A DNA stretch of 64,000 nt from Serratia marcescens subsp. marcescens ATCC 13880 (GTDB taxonomy: Bacteria > Pseudomonadota > Gammaproteobacteria > Enterobacterales > Enterobacteriaceae), in assembly GCF_017299535.1 (NCBI RefSeq), contig NZ_CP071238.1:1426001-1490000 (forward strand). The letters run 5' to 3'. Numbering within the stretch: the stretch's first letter is position 1; each line of letters begins with the position of its first letter. The translations under genes were made by a program, and so were the position numbers. This document shows positions 15,981-23,720 of this stretch, in pieces. The notes beneath the pieces were generated by a model. It searched no databases and was not told the origin of the DNA. It was given only the letters and a program-made list of their open reading frames with translations.

Positions 15981-16238
15981 TTAATTGTAGATGATCGCGG
16001 TGCCGTGCAGTTTGTTGTCACCGGTGGTGGCGATGATCTGGAAAGATTTGGCGCCCGCCGCGTCGGCTTTGGCCGCCAGTTTGTTTTCCAGGCTGCTCAG
16101 GTCGGACGCGCCGCTGACGGTGACGACGCCGGCTTTTTGCAGGTCGGCGGGTTGCGCGTTAACCAGATCGGCGGCGAAGCTGCCGAAGGAGACGGAGGCC
16201 AGTGCGATGGCTGCGATGGTCATTTTCAGGTTTTTCAT
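15981..16238 (-). CDS. DUF1471 (YdgH/BhsA/McbA family) periplasmic stress protein 1
   Basis: An 85-residue protein with a Sec signal peptide (MKNLKMTIAAIALASVSFGS, cleavage after SFA-A) and one DUF1471 domain ending KSFQIIATTGDNKLHGTAIIYN. Members such as BhsA, McbA and YhcN in E. coli respond to acid, copper or peroxide stress and affect biofilm; the molecular mechanism is not settled. The neighbouring gene at 16432-16689 encodes a close paralogue, so the pair is a tandem duplication. Its upstream region carries TTAACGATCGATAA at 16297-16310, found also before the paralogue and the tetR gene, suggesting common control by that regulator. Confidence 0.88.
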   Translation of the reverse strand: MKNLKMTIAAIALASVSFGSFAADLVNAQPADLQKAGVVTVSGASDLSSLENKLAAKADAAGAKSFQIIATTGDNKLHGTAIIYN

Positions 16239-16296
16239 GGTCTTATTTCCTATCTTTGTTCTTTACGATGTTTGTTTTGTAAGGTCGTTAAATTAA

Positions 16297-16310
16297 TTAA
16301 CGATCGATAA
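16297..16310. promoter_or_regulatory. Putative TetR-family operator copy 1
   Basis: The 14-mer TTAACGATCGATAA lies 59 bp before the start of the first DUF1471 gene. The identical 14-mer occurs at 16751-16764, and part of it in inverse orientation at 16812-16820, in the gap before the paralogue and tetR. Confidence 0.5.
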
Positions 16311-16431
16311 TTTAATGTTAGATGCCGGTTTGACGGATTGCAAGTATTTTTTTAATGCTCGTTAATTAATTTTTTTTACGCCCTGGCGCTGTGAGCAATA
16401 AAGGTATGCAGTCCACAGGCTTAATGCTTTG

Positions 16432-16689
16432 TTATTGATAGATTTCTGCAGTGCCATGCAGCTGGTTGTTACCGCCGGCGCCGATAATGCGGAAGGATTT
16501 TGCACCGGCCTGATCGGCTTTGGCGGCCAGGCTGTTTTCCAGCGAGGTCAGATCGGATGCGCCGCTGACGGTGATAACGCCCACTTTCTGCTGGTCAGCC
16601 GGTTGGTTCTGAACCAAATCAGCGGCGAAGCTGCCGAAGGAAACGCTGGCCAGAGTGAGGGCTGCTAAGGTTAATTTTAAGTTTTTCAT
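16432..16689 (-). CDS. DUF1471 (YdgH/BhsA/McbA family) periplasmic stress protein 2
   Basis: An 85-residue paralogue of the protein at 15981-16238. The signal peptide is nearly identical (MKNLKLTLAALTLASVSFGS, then FAADL) and the mature part shares VGVITVSGASDLTSLENSLA and the end KSFRIIGAGGNNQLHGTAEI. It would be exported to the periplasm or cell surface. It is divergent from the TetR gene at 16866 and shares a ~175-bp intergenic region with it that holds a copy of the 14-bp repeat, so autoregulated TetR control is likely. It probably has its own promoter, separate from the first copy (about 190-bp gap). Confidence 0.88.
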   Translation of the reverse strand: MKNLKLTLAALTLASVSFGSFAADLVQNQPADQQKVGVITVSGASDLTSLENSLAAKADQAGAKSFRIIGAGGNNQLHGTAEIYQ

Positions 16690-16750
16690 AATGTTAATTC
16701 CTTTCCGATAACGGTGAATAGAGGGGTTTAATCCGCTTCGCTAAATTATC

Positions 16751-16764
16751 TTAACGATCGATAA
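16751..16764. promoter_or_regulatory. Putative TetR-family operator copy 2
   Basis: A second exact TTAACGATCGATAA, in the divergent region between the second DUF1471 gene and tetR. The inner ATCGAT/CGATCG part is palindromic. Confidence 0.5.
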
Positions 16765-16811
16765 CTAAATGCTAATCGGTTCTCGACGAGCGCGCAATAT
16801 TTTTTTATAAT

Positions 16812-16820
16812 GATCGTTAA
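16812..16820. promoter_or_regulatory. Inverse partial copy of the putative operator near the tetR promoter
   Basis: GATCGTTAA is the reverse complement of the first nine bases of the 14-mer repeat. It lies 46 bp before the tetR start and could allow autorepression. Confidence 0.35.
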
Positions 16821-16865
16821 GTTATTTGTGCTAACCCTGCCGTGGAGCGGGATAGGAGAGGAACG

Positions 16866-17510
16866 ATGAGCATCAATGAAGCGGTCTGCGGCAAGAAAAG
16901 CCGCGGCAGACCGAAACAATTTGATCGCGATCGGGCGCTGGAAAGCGCGCTCGATCTGTTCTGGCGGCACGGTTATGAAGCCACCTCGCTGGCCGATCTG
17001 GTGGAAGTGACCGGCGCCAAGGCGCCGACGCTGTATGCGGAATTCGGCAACAAAGAAGGGATGTTCCGCGCGGCGGTGGAACGCTATTTGCAAAAATACA
17101 CCACCTGCACCAACCAACTGTTGGAACAGGCGTTGCCGGTGGCCGAGATCGTCGAGGCCTACGTGCGTTCTTCCGTCGAAGTGTTTACCGACCCCGATAC
17201 GCCGTCAGGTTGTTTTATGGTGTGCGCCTCCGCCGCGCTGTCGTCTGCGTCCGACGACGTCGCCCAGATGCTGCGCAAAAAACATCATGCCCAGGAAGCG
17301 GCGCTGAAAGCCTGCTTCGATCGCAAGGTGCAGCAGGGTGAACTGCTGGCGAAGACCGACACCGCGCTGCTGGCGAAGTACGTCATTTGCACCATTGAAG
17401 GCATGTCGGTGCAGGCGCGCGAAGGGGCAAGCCGCGGCGATCTGCTGCGGTTGCTGGAGGCGTTGATGCTGGTGTGGCCGCGGCTCAGCCAGATTGGCAA
17501 TAAGGTGTGA
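16866..17510 (+). CDS. TetR/AcrR-family transcriptional regulator
   Basis: A 214-residue regulator with an N-terminal helix-turn-helix (ALDLFWRHGYEATSLADLVE, then KAPTLYAEFGNKEGMFRAAV) and a C-terminal ligand domain (SGCFMVCASAALSSASDDVA onward), the layout of the AefR/YvdT-like TetR group. The N-terminus is basic (GKKSRGRPKQFDRDRALE). I start it at ATG 16866, preceded by AGAGGAAC, rather than 16842. It is divergent from the second DUF1471 gene; three related sites in the two upstream regions (16297, 16751, 16812) make it the obvious candidate regulator of both DUF1471 genes. The inducer is unknown. Confidence 0.88.
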   Translation: MSINEAVCGKKSRGRPKQFDRDRALESALDLFWRHGYEATSLADLVEVTGAKAPTLYAEFGNKEGMFRAAVERYLQKYTTCTNQLLEQALPVAEIVEAYVRSSVEVFTDPDTPSGCFMVCASAALSSASDDVAQMLRKKHHAQEAALKACFDRKVQQGELLAKTDTALLAKYVICTIEGMSVQAREGASRGDLLRLLEALMLVWPRLSQIGNKV

Positions 17511-17514
17511 CAAC

Positions 17515-17536
17515 CGGCCCGGTTTTCACCGGGCCG
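17515..17536. terminator. Hairpin between convergent tetR and metQ-like genes
   Basis: CGGCCCGG (17515-17522) pairs with CCGGGCCG (17529-17536). T-tracts are weak on both sides, so termination efficiency is uncertain, but the position between converging genes fits. Confidence 0.5.
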
Positions 17537-17545
17537 TCTAACCCA

Positions 17546-18367
17546 TTACTGATTGACCGGGATCACCGCGCCCTGGTACTTCTCGCGGATAAAGTCCTGA
17601 ATCGGTTTGGAGTGCAGCACTTTGACCAGCGCCACGATCTCCGGCTTGTTCACGTCGGCTTTGTGCACGGTGATGATGTTGGCGTACGGGTTGTTTTCGC
17701 CGCTTTCGACCGCGATCGGATCCTTGGTCGGATTCAGCCCGGCGTCGATGGCGTAGTTGGCGTTGATCACCACCGCGTCGCCTTCGTTGTTGTTATACAT
17801 CTGCGGCAGCAGCGCGCCTTCAACGTTGGCCTGGAACTTCAGGTGTTTCGGGTTTTCCACCACGTCGGTGATGCGCGCGTCCACTTTGCTCACCCCCGGC
17901 TTCAGCTTGATCACGCCTTCCCGTTCAAAAATAGACAGAATGCGGCCTTCTTCCGCCACCGCGTCGCGCATGATGATTTTGCCGTTTTCCGGCAGATCTT
18001 TCAGGCTCTTGTACTTCTTCGAGTAGATGCCGATAGGCTCAATATGGATCGCGCCGGCGCTGACGAAGTCGTAGCTCTTGTCGTCGGCGTGGTCTTTCAG
18101 CACCGAGTTCAGGTAAGGCACGTGCTGGAAGTAGTTGGCGTCGATGTCGTGGCTGGCCAAGGCGGTGTTCGGCAGAATGTAGTCCTGGAAGCGCTTGATC
18201 TGCAGATCGATGCCTTCCTTCGCCAGTATCGGTTTGGCCTGTTCGAGGATCTCGGCGTGTGGCACGTTGGAGGCGCCGACCACCAGCTTGGTCGCCGCGG
18301 CGGCGCCGTAAGAGGCGAGGGTGGCGACAGAGGCGAAAGCCAACATCAGTAGGTGCTTTTTCATCAT
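17546..18367 (-). CDS. metQ: Methionine-type ABC transporter substrate-binding protein (MetQ/NlpA family)
   Basis: A 273-residue binding protein that should capture methionine or a related compound for the permease and ATPase encoded upstream. The N-terminus is a Sec signal (KKHLLMLAFASVATLASYGA) with an AAA-AT-type cleavage; no lipobox cysteine is visible, unlike E. coli MetQ, so it is probably a soluble periplasmic protein. Family signatures include VVGASNVPHAEILEQAKPIL, DANYFQHVPYL, IIMRDAVAEEGR and VINANYAIDAGLNP. It is the last gene of a metN-metI-metQ operon read leftward (gap 16 nt). No MetJ box was found before the operon. The substrate could be another sulfur amino acid. Confidence 0.87.
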   Translation of the reverse strand: MMKKHLLMLAFASVATLASYGAAAATKLVVGASNVPHAEILEQAKPILAKEGIDLQIKRFQDYILPNTALASHDIDANYFQHVPYLNSVLKDHADDKSYDFVSAGAIHIEPIGIYSKKYKSLKDLPENGKIIMRDAVAEEGRILSIFEREGVIKLKPGVSKVDARITDVVENPKHLKFQANVEGALLPQMYNNNEGDAVVINANYAIDAGLNPTKDPIAVESGENNPYANIITVHKADVNKPEIVALVKVLHSKPIQDFIREKYQGAVIPVNQ

Positions 18368-18383
18368 CGTTTTCCTTGGTTAA

Positions 18384-19052
18384 TTAACGTTTATCGAGCG
18401 TTCTTGTCAGGGTGTCGCCAATGAACTGAATGACGAAAACGATCAGCAGGATCGTCAGCGTCGCCACCAGCGTCACGTCACTGTGGTTGCGTTGGAAGCC
18501 TTCCAGATAGGCCAGATTGCCCAGGCCGCCGGCGCCGATCACCCCGGCCATCGCGGTGTAGCTCACCAGCGCGATCAGGGTGACGGTGATGCCGGAAACC
18601 AGCGCCGGCGAGCTTTCCGGCAGCAATACGCGGAAAATCAGGGTGCGGTTTTTGGCGCCCATCGAGCGCGCCGCTTCGATCACTCCTTTGTCGACCTCGC
18701 GCAGCGCGATCTCCACCAGCCGGGCGTAGAACGGCGCCGCGCCGACGATCAGCGCCGGCAGGGCCGCGTCCGCGCCGAGAATGGTGCCGATCAGCGACTT
18801 GGTGAATGGGATCAGCAGCACGATCAGAATGATGAACGGGATAGAGCGGAAGACGTTGACCAACACGGAGATCAGCGAGTAGACCGCCCGGTTCTGCAAC
18901 AGCTGGCCCTTCGAGGTTAAAAACAGCAGCACGCCGAGCACGATGCCCAGCACCAGCGTGGCCAAACCGGCGATGCCGGTCATGTATAGCGTTTCCCAGG
19001 TGGCGTCCCACAGTTGGTCCAGACGCAGGTGGGGGAACAGGGATTCAATCAT
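18384..19052 (-). CDS. metI: Methionine-type ABC transporter permease (MetI)
   Basis: A ~222-residue inner-membrane permease, close to the ~217 of MetI. It has several hydrophobic segments, e.g. TLYMTGIAGLATLVLGIVLG, YSLISVLVNVFRSIPFIILI and VSGITVTLIALVSYTAMAGV, and the conserved cytoplasmic EAA loop around VDKGVIEAARSMGAKNRTLI that docks on the ATPase. The start at 19052 (MIESLFPHL) gives normal MetI length and an 8-nt overlap with metN; a longer frame to 19121 is not supported. It forms the membrane channel for the substrate handed over by the MetQ-like protein. Confidence 0.88.
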   Translation of the reverse strand: MIESLFPHLRLDQLWDATWETLYMTGIAGLATLVLGIVLGVLLFLTSKGQLLQNRAVYSLISVLVNVFRSIPFIILIVLLIPFTKSLIGTILGADAALPALIVGAAPFYARLVEIALREVDKGVIEAARSMGAKNRTLIFRVLLPESSPALVSGITVTLIALVSYTAMAGVIGAGGLGNLAYLEGFQRNHSDVTLVATLTILLIVFVIQFIGDTLTRTLDKR

Positions 19053-20070
19053 GTTGGATAACCTCGACGGCGATGTCTCTTTCGTGCAGCAGGTTGAGCA
19101 TGTCGGCGACTTGTTGTTCATTGCCTTCGGCGTGGATGTACAGTTCGCCGAACGAACCGTTGAGGGTGTGGCTGATCTTGCCGTGCAGAATGTTGACGGT
19201 CAGGGCGTAGCGCCGGATCACTTCAGAGATCACCGCCTGATGGGTTTGCACGCCGACGAAGGTCAGCTTGAAAATCGCCCCCGGCAGGTGGGCGGTGAGC
19301 TGCGGGTTGAAGCTCTCTTCGGTGTCCGCATACTGCGACACCTGTTTGACGAACTGTCGGGTGATCGGCTGCTGCGGCCGGGTGAACACGTCAAGCACCG
19401 GGCCTTCTTCGACGATGCGGCCGTTTTCCATCACCGCCACGCGGTGGCAGATTTTGCGCACCACGTGCATCTCGTGGGTGATTAGCACGATGGTCAATTT
19501 CAGCTGACGGTTGATGTCCAACAGCAGGTCGAGAATGGCGTCGGTGGTCTGCGGATCGAGCGCCGAGGTGGCCTCGTCGCACAGCAGCACGCTCGGGTTA
19601 TTGGCCAGCGCGCGGGCGATGCCGACGCGCTGCTTTTGGCCGCCGCTGAGCTGCGACGGGTAGGCGTTTTCGCGCCCCTGCAGGCCGACCAGCGCGATCA
19701 GTTCCGCCACGCGCGGCGCAATCTGCGCCTTGGGCACGCCGGCGATCTGCATGGAAAACGCGATGTTCTGGCTGACGGTGCGCGACCACAGCAGGTTGAA
19801 GTGCTGAAACACCATGCTGATTTTCAGGCGCGCCTGGCGCAGATGGCTGCCTTTGGCGCGGGCGATATCAAAACCGCCCACGTCAATGCGGCCGCTGGTG
19901 GGCGTTTCCAGACCGTTGAGCAGGCGGATGAGGGTGCTTTTGCCGGCGCCGCTGTAGCCGATGATGCCGTAAATTTGCCCGGCCTCTACCGCCAGGCTGA
20001 CGTTGTCTACCGCCACGACGCGGCCCTGTGTGCTGTCAAAAGTTTTGCAAACGTTCGAAAGAACGATCAT
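19045..20070 (-). CDS. metN: Methionine-type ABC transporter ATPase (MetN)
   Basis: A 341-residue ATPase with Walker [10 protein letters not shown], signature [15 protein letters not shown], Walker [13 protein letters not shown] and the H-loop [10 protein letters not shown]. The C-terminal ~90 residues ([20 protein letters not shown] onward) form the NIL domain, which in MetN binds methionine and shuts transport down when cytoplasmic methionine is high. The start at 20070 ([11 protein letters not shown]) gives the usual MetN length; the frame could extend to 20187, but that part has no family match. It is the first gene of the operon, with about 235 bp of upstream sequence in which I see no MetJ operator. 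Confidence 0.9.
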   Translation of the reverse strand: MIVLSNVCKTFDSTQGRVVAVDNVSLAVEAGQIYGIIGYSGAGKSTLIRLLNGLETPTSGRIDVGGFDIARAKGSHLRQARLKISMVFQHFNLLWSRTVSQNIAFSMQIAGVPKAQIAPRVAELIALVGLQGRENAYPSQLSGGQKQRVGIARALANNPSVLLCDEATSALDPQTTDAILDLLLDINRQLKLTIVLITHEMHVVRKICHRVAVMENGRIVEEGPVLDVFTRPQQPITRQFVKQVSQYADTEESFNPQLTAHLPGAIFKLTFVGVQTHQAVISEVIRRYALTVNILHGKISHTLNGSFGELYIHAEGNEQQVADMLNLLHERDIAVEVIQHD

Positions 20071-20280
20071 AGCGAAGCGGATCCTTATCGATACATCACA
20101 GCATTCCGTCCAGAGCGCGGTGCGCCGGACAGAGATCGTTCGGCTTTTCGGCTGACGGAACCTCTGTTGCGGGTGAATACCGGGCAATCCTACCGAGGGT
20201 TTATAGTGACAGGAAGAATGTAAAATCTATTACTTATTCTGATTTGATATATAAGGCAGCGGGGGAGGCGGGGGAAGAAA

Positions 20281-20299
20281 CCGGCCGCAGGGCGGCCGG
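20281..20299 (-). terminator. Terminator after the GNAT acetyltransferase gene
   Basis: CCGGCCGC (20281-20288) pairs with GCGGCCGG (20292-20299); on the minus strand it is followed by TTTCTTCC. It lies just beyond the stop at 20307. Confidence 0.55.
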
Positions 20300-20306
20300 C
20301 GGAGGG

Positions 20307-20750
20307 CTAGCGTTTTTCCAGCTTCATGTGCAGCAGCGGGAACGGGTTGCCCTGGCCGTCGAGCGGCGAGCGGCCGGTGATGACAAACCCGTAGTGGCGG
20401 TAGAAGCCGCTGGCCTGCGGATTTTGCTCGTTCACGTCCAGCTGCAGCTCATCGTGCAGCGTTTCCGCGTGGGTCAGCAGCGCTTTGCCCACCCCTTTGC
20501 CGCGCTGATCGGCGTCGATAAACAACATCTCCACCTTGTTGCCGTTCAGGCCGATAAAGCCGCAGGGATGCCCCGGGCGTTCTTCGGCCACCCAAACGTT
20601 GACCGCCGGCAGGTAGTCGTTCAGCACCAGCGGGAACAGCTGCGCGATGTTGTCTTCGGTTAAAAAATGGTGGGTGGCGCGCACCGAACGCAGCCAGATA
20701 TCTGCCAATTGCGCGTTGTCTTCCGCCACGCGTGCTCTGATGGTAATCAT
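20307..20750 (-). CDS. GNAT-family N-acetyltransferase, YjaB-like
   Basis: A 147-residue single-domain acetyltransferase, the same length as E. coli YjaB. The acetyl-CoA loop is DADQRGKGVGKALLTHAE and the C-terminal part NEQNPQASGFYRHYGFVITG and PLLHMKLE matches the YjaB type closely (NEQN..A.GFY...GF..TGRS). The substrate of YjaB is not firmly known. It is transcribed alone; the ~240 bp before it, shared with the divergent MpaB-like gene, show no recognised site. Confidence 0.85.
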   Translation of the reverse strand: MITIRARVAEDNAQLADIWLRSVRATHHFLTEDNIAQLFPLVLNDYLPAVNVWVAEERPGHPCGFIGLNGNKVEMLFIDADQRGKGVGKALLTHAETLHDELQLDVNEQNPQASGFYRHYGFVITGRSPLDGQGNPFPLLHMKLEKR

Positions 20751-20992
20751 CGAACTCTCTGCTATCTAAGTTGAAGGAAAAGAAACTAGATAGAGGTTTT
20801 GTGGGGTTAGTGCCGAATTAACGTGGGTTAACGCCCTGCAAAGCGCCTCTGCAGTGGATCGAATAGGTCCGCCTTGTTGCAAGCGGTATAACAACTGTAA
20901 TTCAGTAAGTTAATGCTTTCAACCGCCGCAGGGCGCAATGAGGCGATCGCCGCGTGATACACTGGCCGCTGAACCAGCAAGAGGGCGGCAGG

Positions 20993-21865
20993 ATGGAAGC
21001 GGTACGCGCAGCGATAGAGAAACAGGTGCTCAGCCTGACCGGGCTGGCGCTCGGCGGCGTCGATTTTGAGAATCCGCCCGGCGATCCGGGGCTGTTCGGC
21101 CCGCAGTCTGTCATCTGGCAGGTACATCGCGATTTCACGCCGATGCTGTGCGGCGGCGTCAGCGCCTTGCTGCTGCAAATGCTGCACCCGCTGGCGCTGG
21201 CCGGCGTATGGGATCACTCCAATTTTCGCGACGATATGATCGGCCGCCTGCGCCGCACCAGCCAGTTCGTGTCGGTCACCACTTTCGGCCCGACCGCCGA
21301 GGCGGAGCGGCTGATCGCCAAAGTCAAAGCCATCCATCTGCGGGTAACCGGCGTCGGCGGCGACGGCACGCCTTATGCCGCCAGCGATCCGGCGCTGCTG
21401 ACCTGGGTGCACGTGGCGGAGAGCAGCCGCTTTCTGGCCAGCCACCTGCGCTACCGTAACCCCCATCTTTCCCGCGATTTGCAGGATCAATACTATCGTG
21501 AAGCGGCGCGCGTGGCCGCCGCGCTGGGAGCCACTGCAATACCTCAGTCCTGCGCGGAGGTCGAAGAATACCTGCAGGCGATGCGGCCGCAGCTGGTGTG
21601 CGATGAACGCACCCAAGAGGTGGCGCGCATTCTGCTGAAGGCGCCGGCGCCGAGCGCGTTGGCGCGCCCGCTCGGCGGGGTGGTGATGCAGGCGGGCATC
21701 GATCTGTTGCCCGACTGGGCGCAGCGGCAGTTCGGTTTTCATCCGGGCGCGCTGCGGCGGCGGCTGGTGCGAACGGGCGCCGCCGGTTTGGGCAAGGTGC
21801 TGGGCGCGTCGATGCGCAACGGTTCCTATCAGCGCGCGGTGCGGCGCATCACTCGGCCGTCATGA
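20993..21865 (+). CDS. DUF2236/MpaB-family oxygenase-like protein
   Basis: A 290-residue protein with the DUF2236 layout: FGPQSVIWQVHRDFTPMLCG near the N-terminus, ALLLQMLHPLALAGVWDHSN, RTSQFVSVTTFGPTAEAERL, and the histidine motif HLRVTGVGGDGTPYAASDPA followed by LLTWVHVAES. Family members such as the rubber oxygenase Lcp and MpaB use a haem bound by conserved histidines; conserved His are seen at HPLALAG, HLRVTG and WVHVAES. Its substrate is unknown. I chose ATG 20993 (GGCAGG upstream) over an in-frame ATG at 20954. It stands alone. Confidence 0.78.
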   Translation: MEAVRAAIEKQVLSLTGLALGGVDFENPPGDPGLFGPQSVIWQVHRDFTPMLCGGVSALLLQMLHPLALAGVWDHSNFRDDMIGRLRRTSQFVSVTTFGPTAEAERLIAKVKAIHLRVTGVGGDGTPYAASDPALLTWVHVAESSRFLASHLRYRNPHLSRDLQDQYYREAARVAAALGATAIPQSCAEVEEYLQAMRPQLVCDERTQEVARILLKAPAPSALARPLGGVVMQAGIDLLPDWAQRQFGFHPGALRRRLVRTGAAGLGKVLGASMRNGSYQRAVRRITRPS

Positions 21866-22027
21866 GCCGCAGCCGCTATAATTAGCCTTTGTTTATCTTC
21901 GTTTACGGCCGTTTTTGAGACTTTTACGGGTGATCCGGCCAGTAATGCGTTTTACACTTGGGGCAAAGCCACATTCCATTTTTGGCGCGCAGCCGATTCT
22001 GCCGCGCCCTGACCCTATTGAGGTGAT

Positions 22028-23131
22028 ATGAACGAGTCATACGTACTTGCTGAAGTCAGCAATGAGAACCAGACGCTGGTCGCGGTGGTTCAGCAAGATC
22101 ACCGGGCAGCCTATTTTTACATCTATCCCGCCGAAGCCTACAGCGATCGCTATCAGGTGCGCGCCTGCTGGCTGCGCAACCTGGCCGCCGCGCCGCTGCA
22201 GGAGGATCGCGCCGCGTTGGAACAAGGGCAGCCGCCGATGCTGGCGGCGGAGTTTTGCCGCAACCTGGAAGGGGAAGCGCCGCTGAACCCGGAAGGGCTG
22301 ATGGTGGTGTGGAGCGAAAGCGACGACGGCGCGGCCCTGTGGTATTACGGCCAACTGCTGGCGGTGATCCCCGGCTGGAGCCTGTATATCGACCATTCGG
22401 TGTGCTATTCGGCCAGCTGCATCAAGGAGAGCCCACTGGCCTATCCGCTCGGTTCGGCCTCGACCAACACGCAATATGCGCAGGCGGAAAGCACCCGGCA
22501 GTTTTGGCGCAGCTGGCAGCGTGAAGAGGGCAATCCGTGGCCGAAGATGCAGCGCGATTTTCAGGCGCGCTATGAGCAGCATTTCGGCCCTTCGGTAAAA
22601 TATTACGCCATCGATCAGGGCAAGTGGCCGCCGATGGCCATCACTCAGCACGAGCGCGACGGCATCTATTACTTCCTCACCATGGGGGTCAGCATCCGGC
22701 CGATGCCGTGGGTGGAGATCCTGTTCAACGACGAGGCTTCGCGCTATCGCCGCATGGAGATGGCGATCGCCATCGACAGCCAATACATGACCGAAGACAA
22801 CGCGGTGCAGATGGCCAGCGCGCTGGCCGGCTTCGCGCACGCGCCGTGGGCGCGGTTGACCTGGATCGGCGAAGGGCACACGCTGGAGTCCGACGTGGCG
22901 CCGTTGGGCTACGAAGGCTATATTTTATCGTCGTCCTTCTATCCGCATCACGCGCACCTGGCGTTGCCGCAGCAGTACGGCGACCCGGTGAACCTGTTTT
23001 GGGCCAGCCCGGTGTTTACCGCCGAGCGCCAGCTGGCGCACGCCACGCCGAACGGCGGGCACGATCTGGTGAACCGGCTGCGCGAGCAGGGCGTTGACCA
23101 CATTTTCCGCCCGCGCCAGCCGGTGTGCTGA
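22028..23131 (+). CDS. Suppressor-of-fused (SUFU) domain protein
   Basis: A 367-residue protein. The N-terminal part resembles a small unknown domain (AEVSNENQTLVAVVQQDHRA); the C-terminal half, from RDFQARYEQHFGPSVKYYAI through ITQHERDGIYYFLTMGVSIR, PMPWVEILF and ASALAGFAHAPWARLTWIGE, fits the bacterial SUFU domain, named after the animal Hedgehog-pathway protein. In bacteria this domain is common in proteins of unknown role, sometimes as toxin immunity proteins. No signal peptide or membrane segment is seen. The stop is 29 nt before the isochorismatase-like gene, so the two may be co-transcribed, but no functional link is apparent. Confidence 0.72.
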   Translation: MNESYVLAEVSNENQTLVAVVQQDHRAAYFYIYPAEAYSDRYQVRACWLRNLAAAPLQEDRAALEQGQPPMLAAEFCRNLEGEAPLNPEGLMVVWSESDDGAALWYYGQLLAVIPGWSLYIDHSVCYSASCIKESPLAYPLGSASTNTQYAQAESTRQFWRSWQREEGNPWPKMQRDFQARYEQHFGPSVKYYAIDQGKWPPMAITQHERDGIYYFLTMGVSIRPMPWVEILFNDEASRYRRMEMAIAIDSQYMTEDNAVQMASALAGFAHAPWARLTWIGEGHTLESDVAPLGYEGYILSSSFYPHHAHLALPQQYGDPVNLFWASPVFTAERQLAHATPNGGHDLVNRLREQGVDHIFRPRQPVC

Positions 23132-23160
23132 CGCCATTTATCTTCTCTTCGGGAGCCGCC

Positions 23161-23688
23161 ATGACCACCGCGCTGTTGATTATCGATGTGCAGGAAGGGT
23201 TGTTTACGCCGCCGCCGGCGGATGCCGCGGGCACCGTTGCGCGCATCAATCAGTTGAGCGAGCGCGCCCGCCGGGCGGGCGTGCCGGTTGTCGTGATTCA
23301 GCACCACACGCCGGACGACGAACTGCCGCACGGCAGCGCCGCCTGGCAAGTGCTCGCGGCGCTGAAGGTGGCGCCGGGCGACCATCGGGTGGATAAAACC
23401 ACGCCGGACTCCTTCCTGCGCACCTCGCTCGGCGCGTTGCTGATCGCCAACGGCGTATCGCAGCTGGTGGTTTGCGGCTACTCCACGCCGTTTTGCATCG
23501 ATACCACGGTGCGCAGCGCCGCGGCGCGCGGCTATCCGGTGACGCTGGCGGCGGATGCGCACACCTGCCACGACAAATCCTATGCCGACGGTTTGCTGAT
23601 CCGCACCCACCATAACGAGACGCTGTCGAATATCGACAGCTTCGGCGTGCCGATTCGCGCCGTGCCCGCGGCGGACATCGTGTTCTGA
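23161..23688 (+). CDS. Isochorismatase-family cysteine hydrolase
   Basis: A 175-residue protein of the isochorismatase-like fold with the Asp-Lys-Cys set: Asp in LLIIDVQEGLFTP, Lys in RVDKTTPDSFLRTS and the nucleophile Cys in VVCGYSTPFCIDTTVRSAA (likely the second Cys). Members hydrolyse small amides (nicotinamide, ureidoacrylate, N-carbamoyl compounds) or vinyl ethers; the substrate here is not evident. A longer in-frame ATG at 23125 is unlikely because GGGAGCC sits just before 23161. It is followed by a strong terminator. Confidence 0.82.
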   Translation: MTTALLIIDVQEGLFTPPPADAAGTVARINQLSERARRAGVPVVVIQHHTPDDELPHGSAAWQVLAALKVAPGDHRVDKTTPDSFLRTSLGALLIANGVSQLVVCGYSTPFCIDTTVRSAAARGYPVTLAADAHTCHDKSYADGLLIRTHHNETLSNIDSFGVPIRAVPAADIVF

Positions 23689-23696
23689 GAACGGAA

Positions 23697-23718
23697 AACG
23701 GGGGCCAGCGCCCCCGTT
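23697..23718. terminator. Bidirectional terminator between convergent genes
   Basis: AACGGGGGC (23697-23705) pairs with GCCCCCGTT (23710-23718) around a 4-base loop. It serves the isochorismatase-like gene and the convergent dehydrogenase gene. Confidence 0.8.
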
Positions 23719-23720
23719 CG

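Noticed and set aside
20071..20306. MetJ operator (AGACGTCT repeats) before metN
   Set aside because: No convincing repeat of the octamer is present in this interval.
20751..20992. Hidden gene or RNA in the gap between the GNAT and MpaB-like genes
   Set aside because: No frame with a ribosome site, no hairpin-terminator pair and no recognisable tRNA shape were seen.
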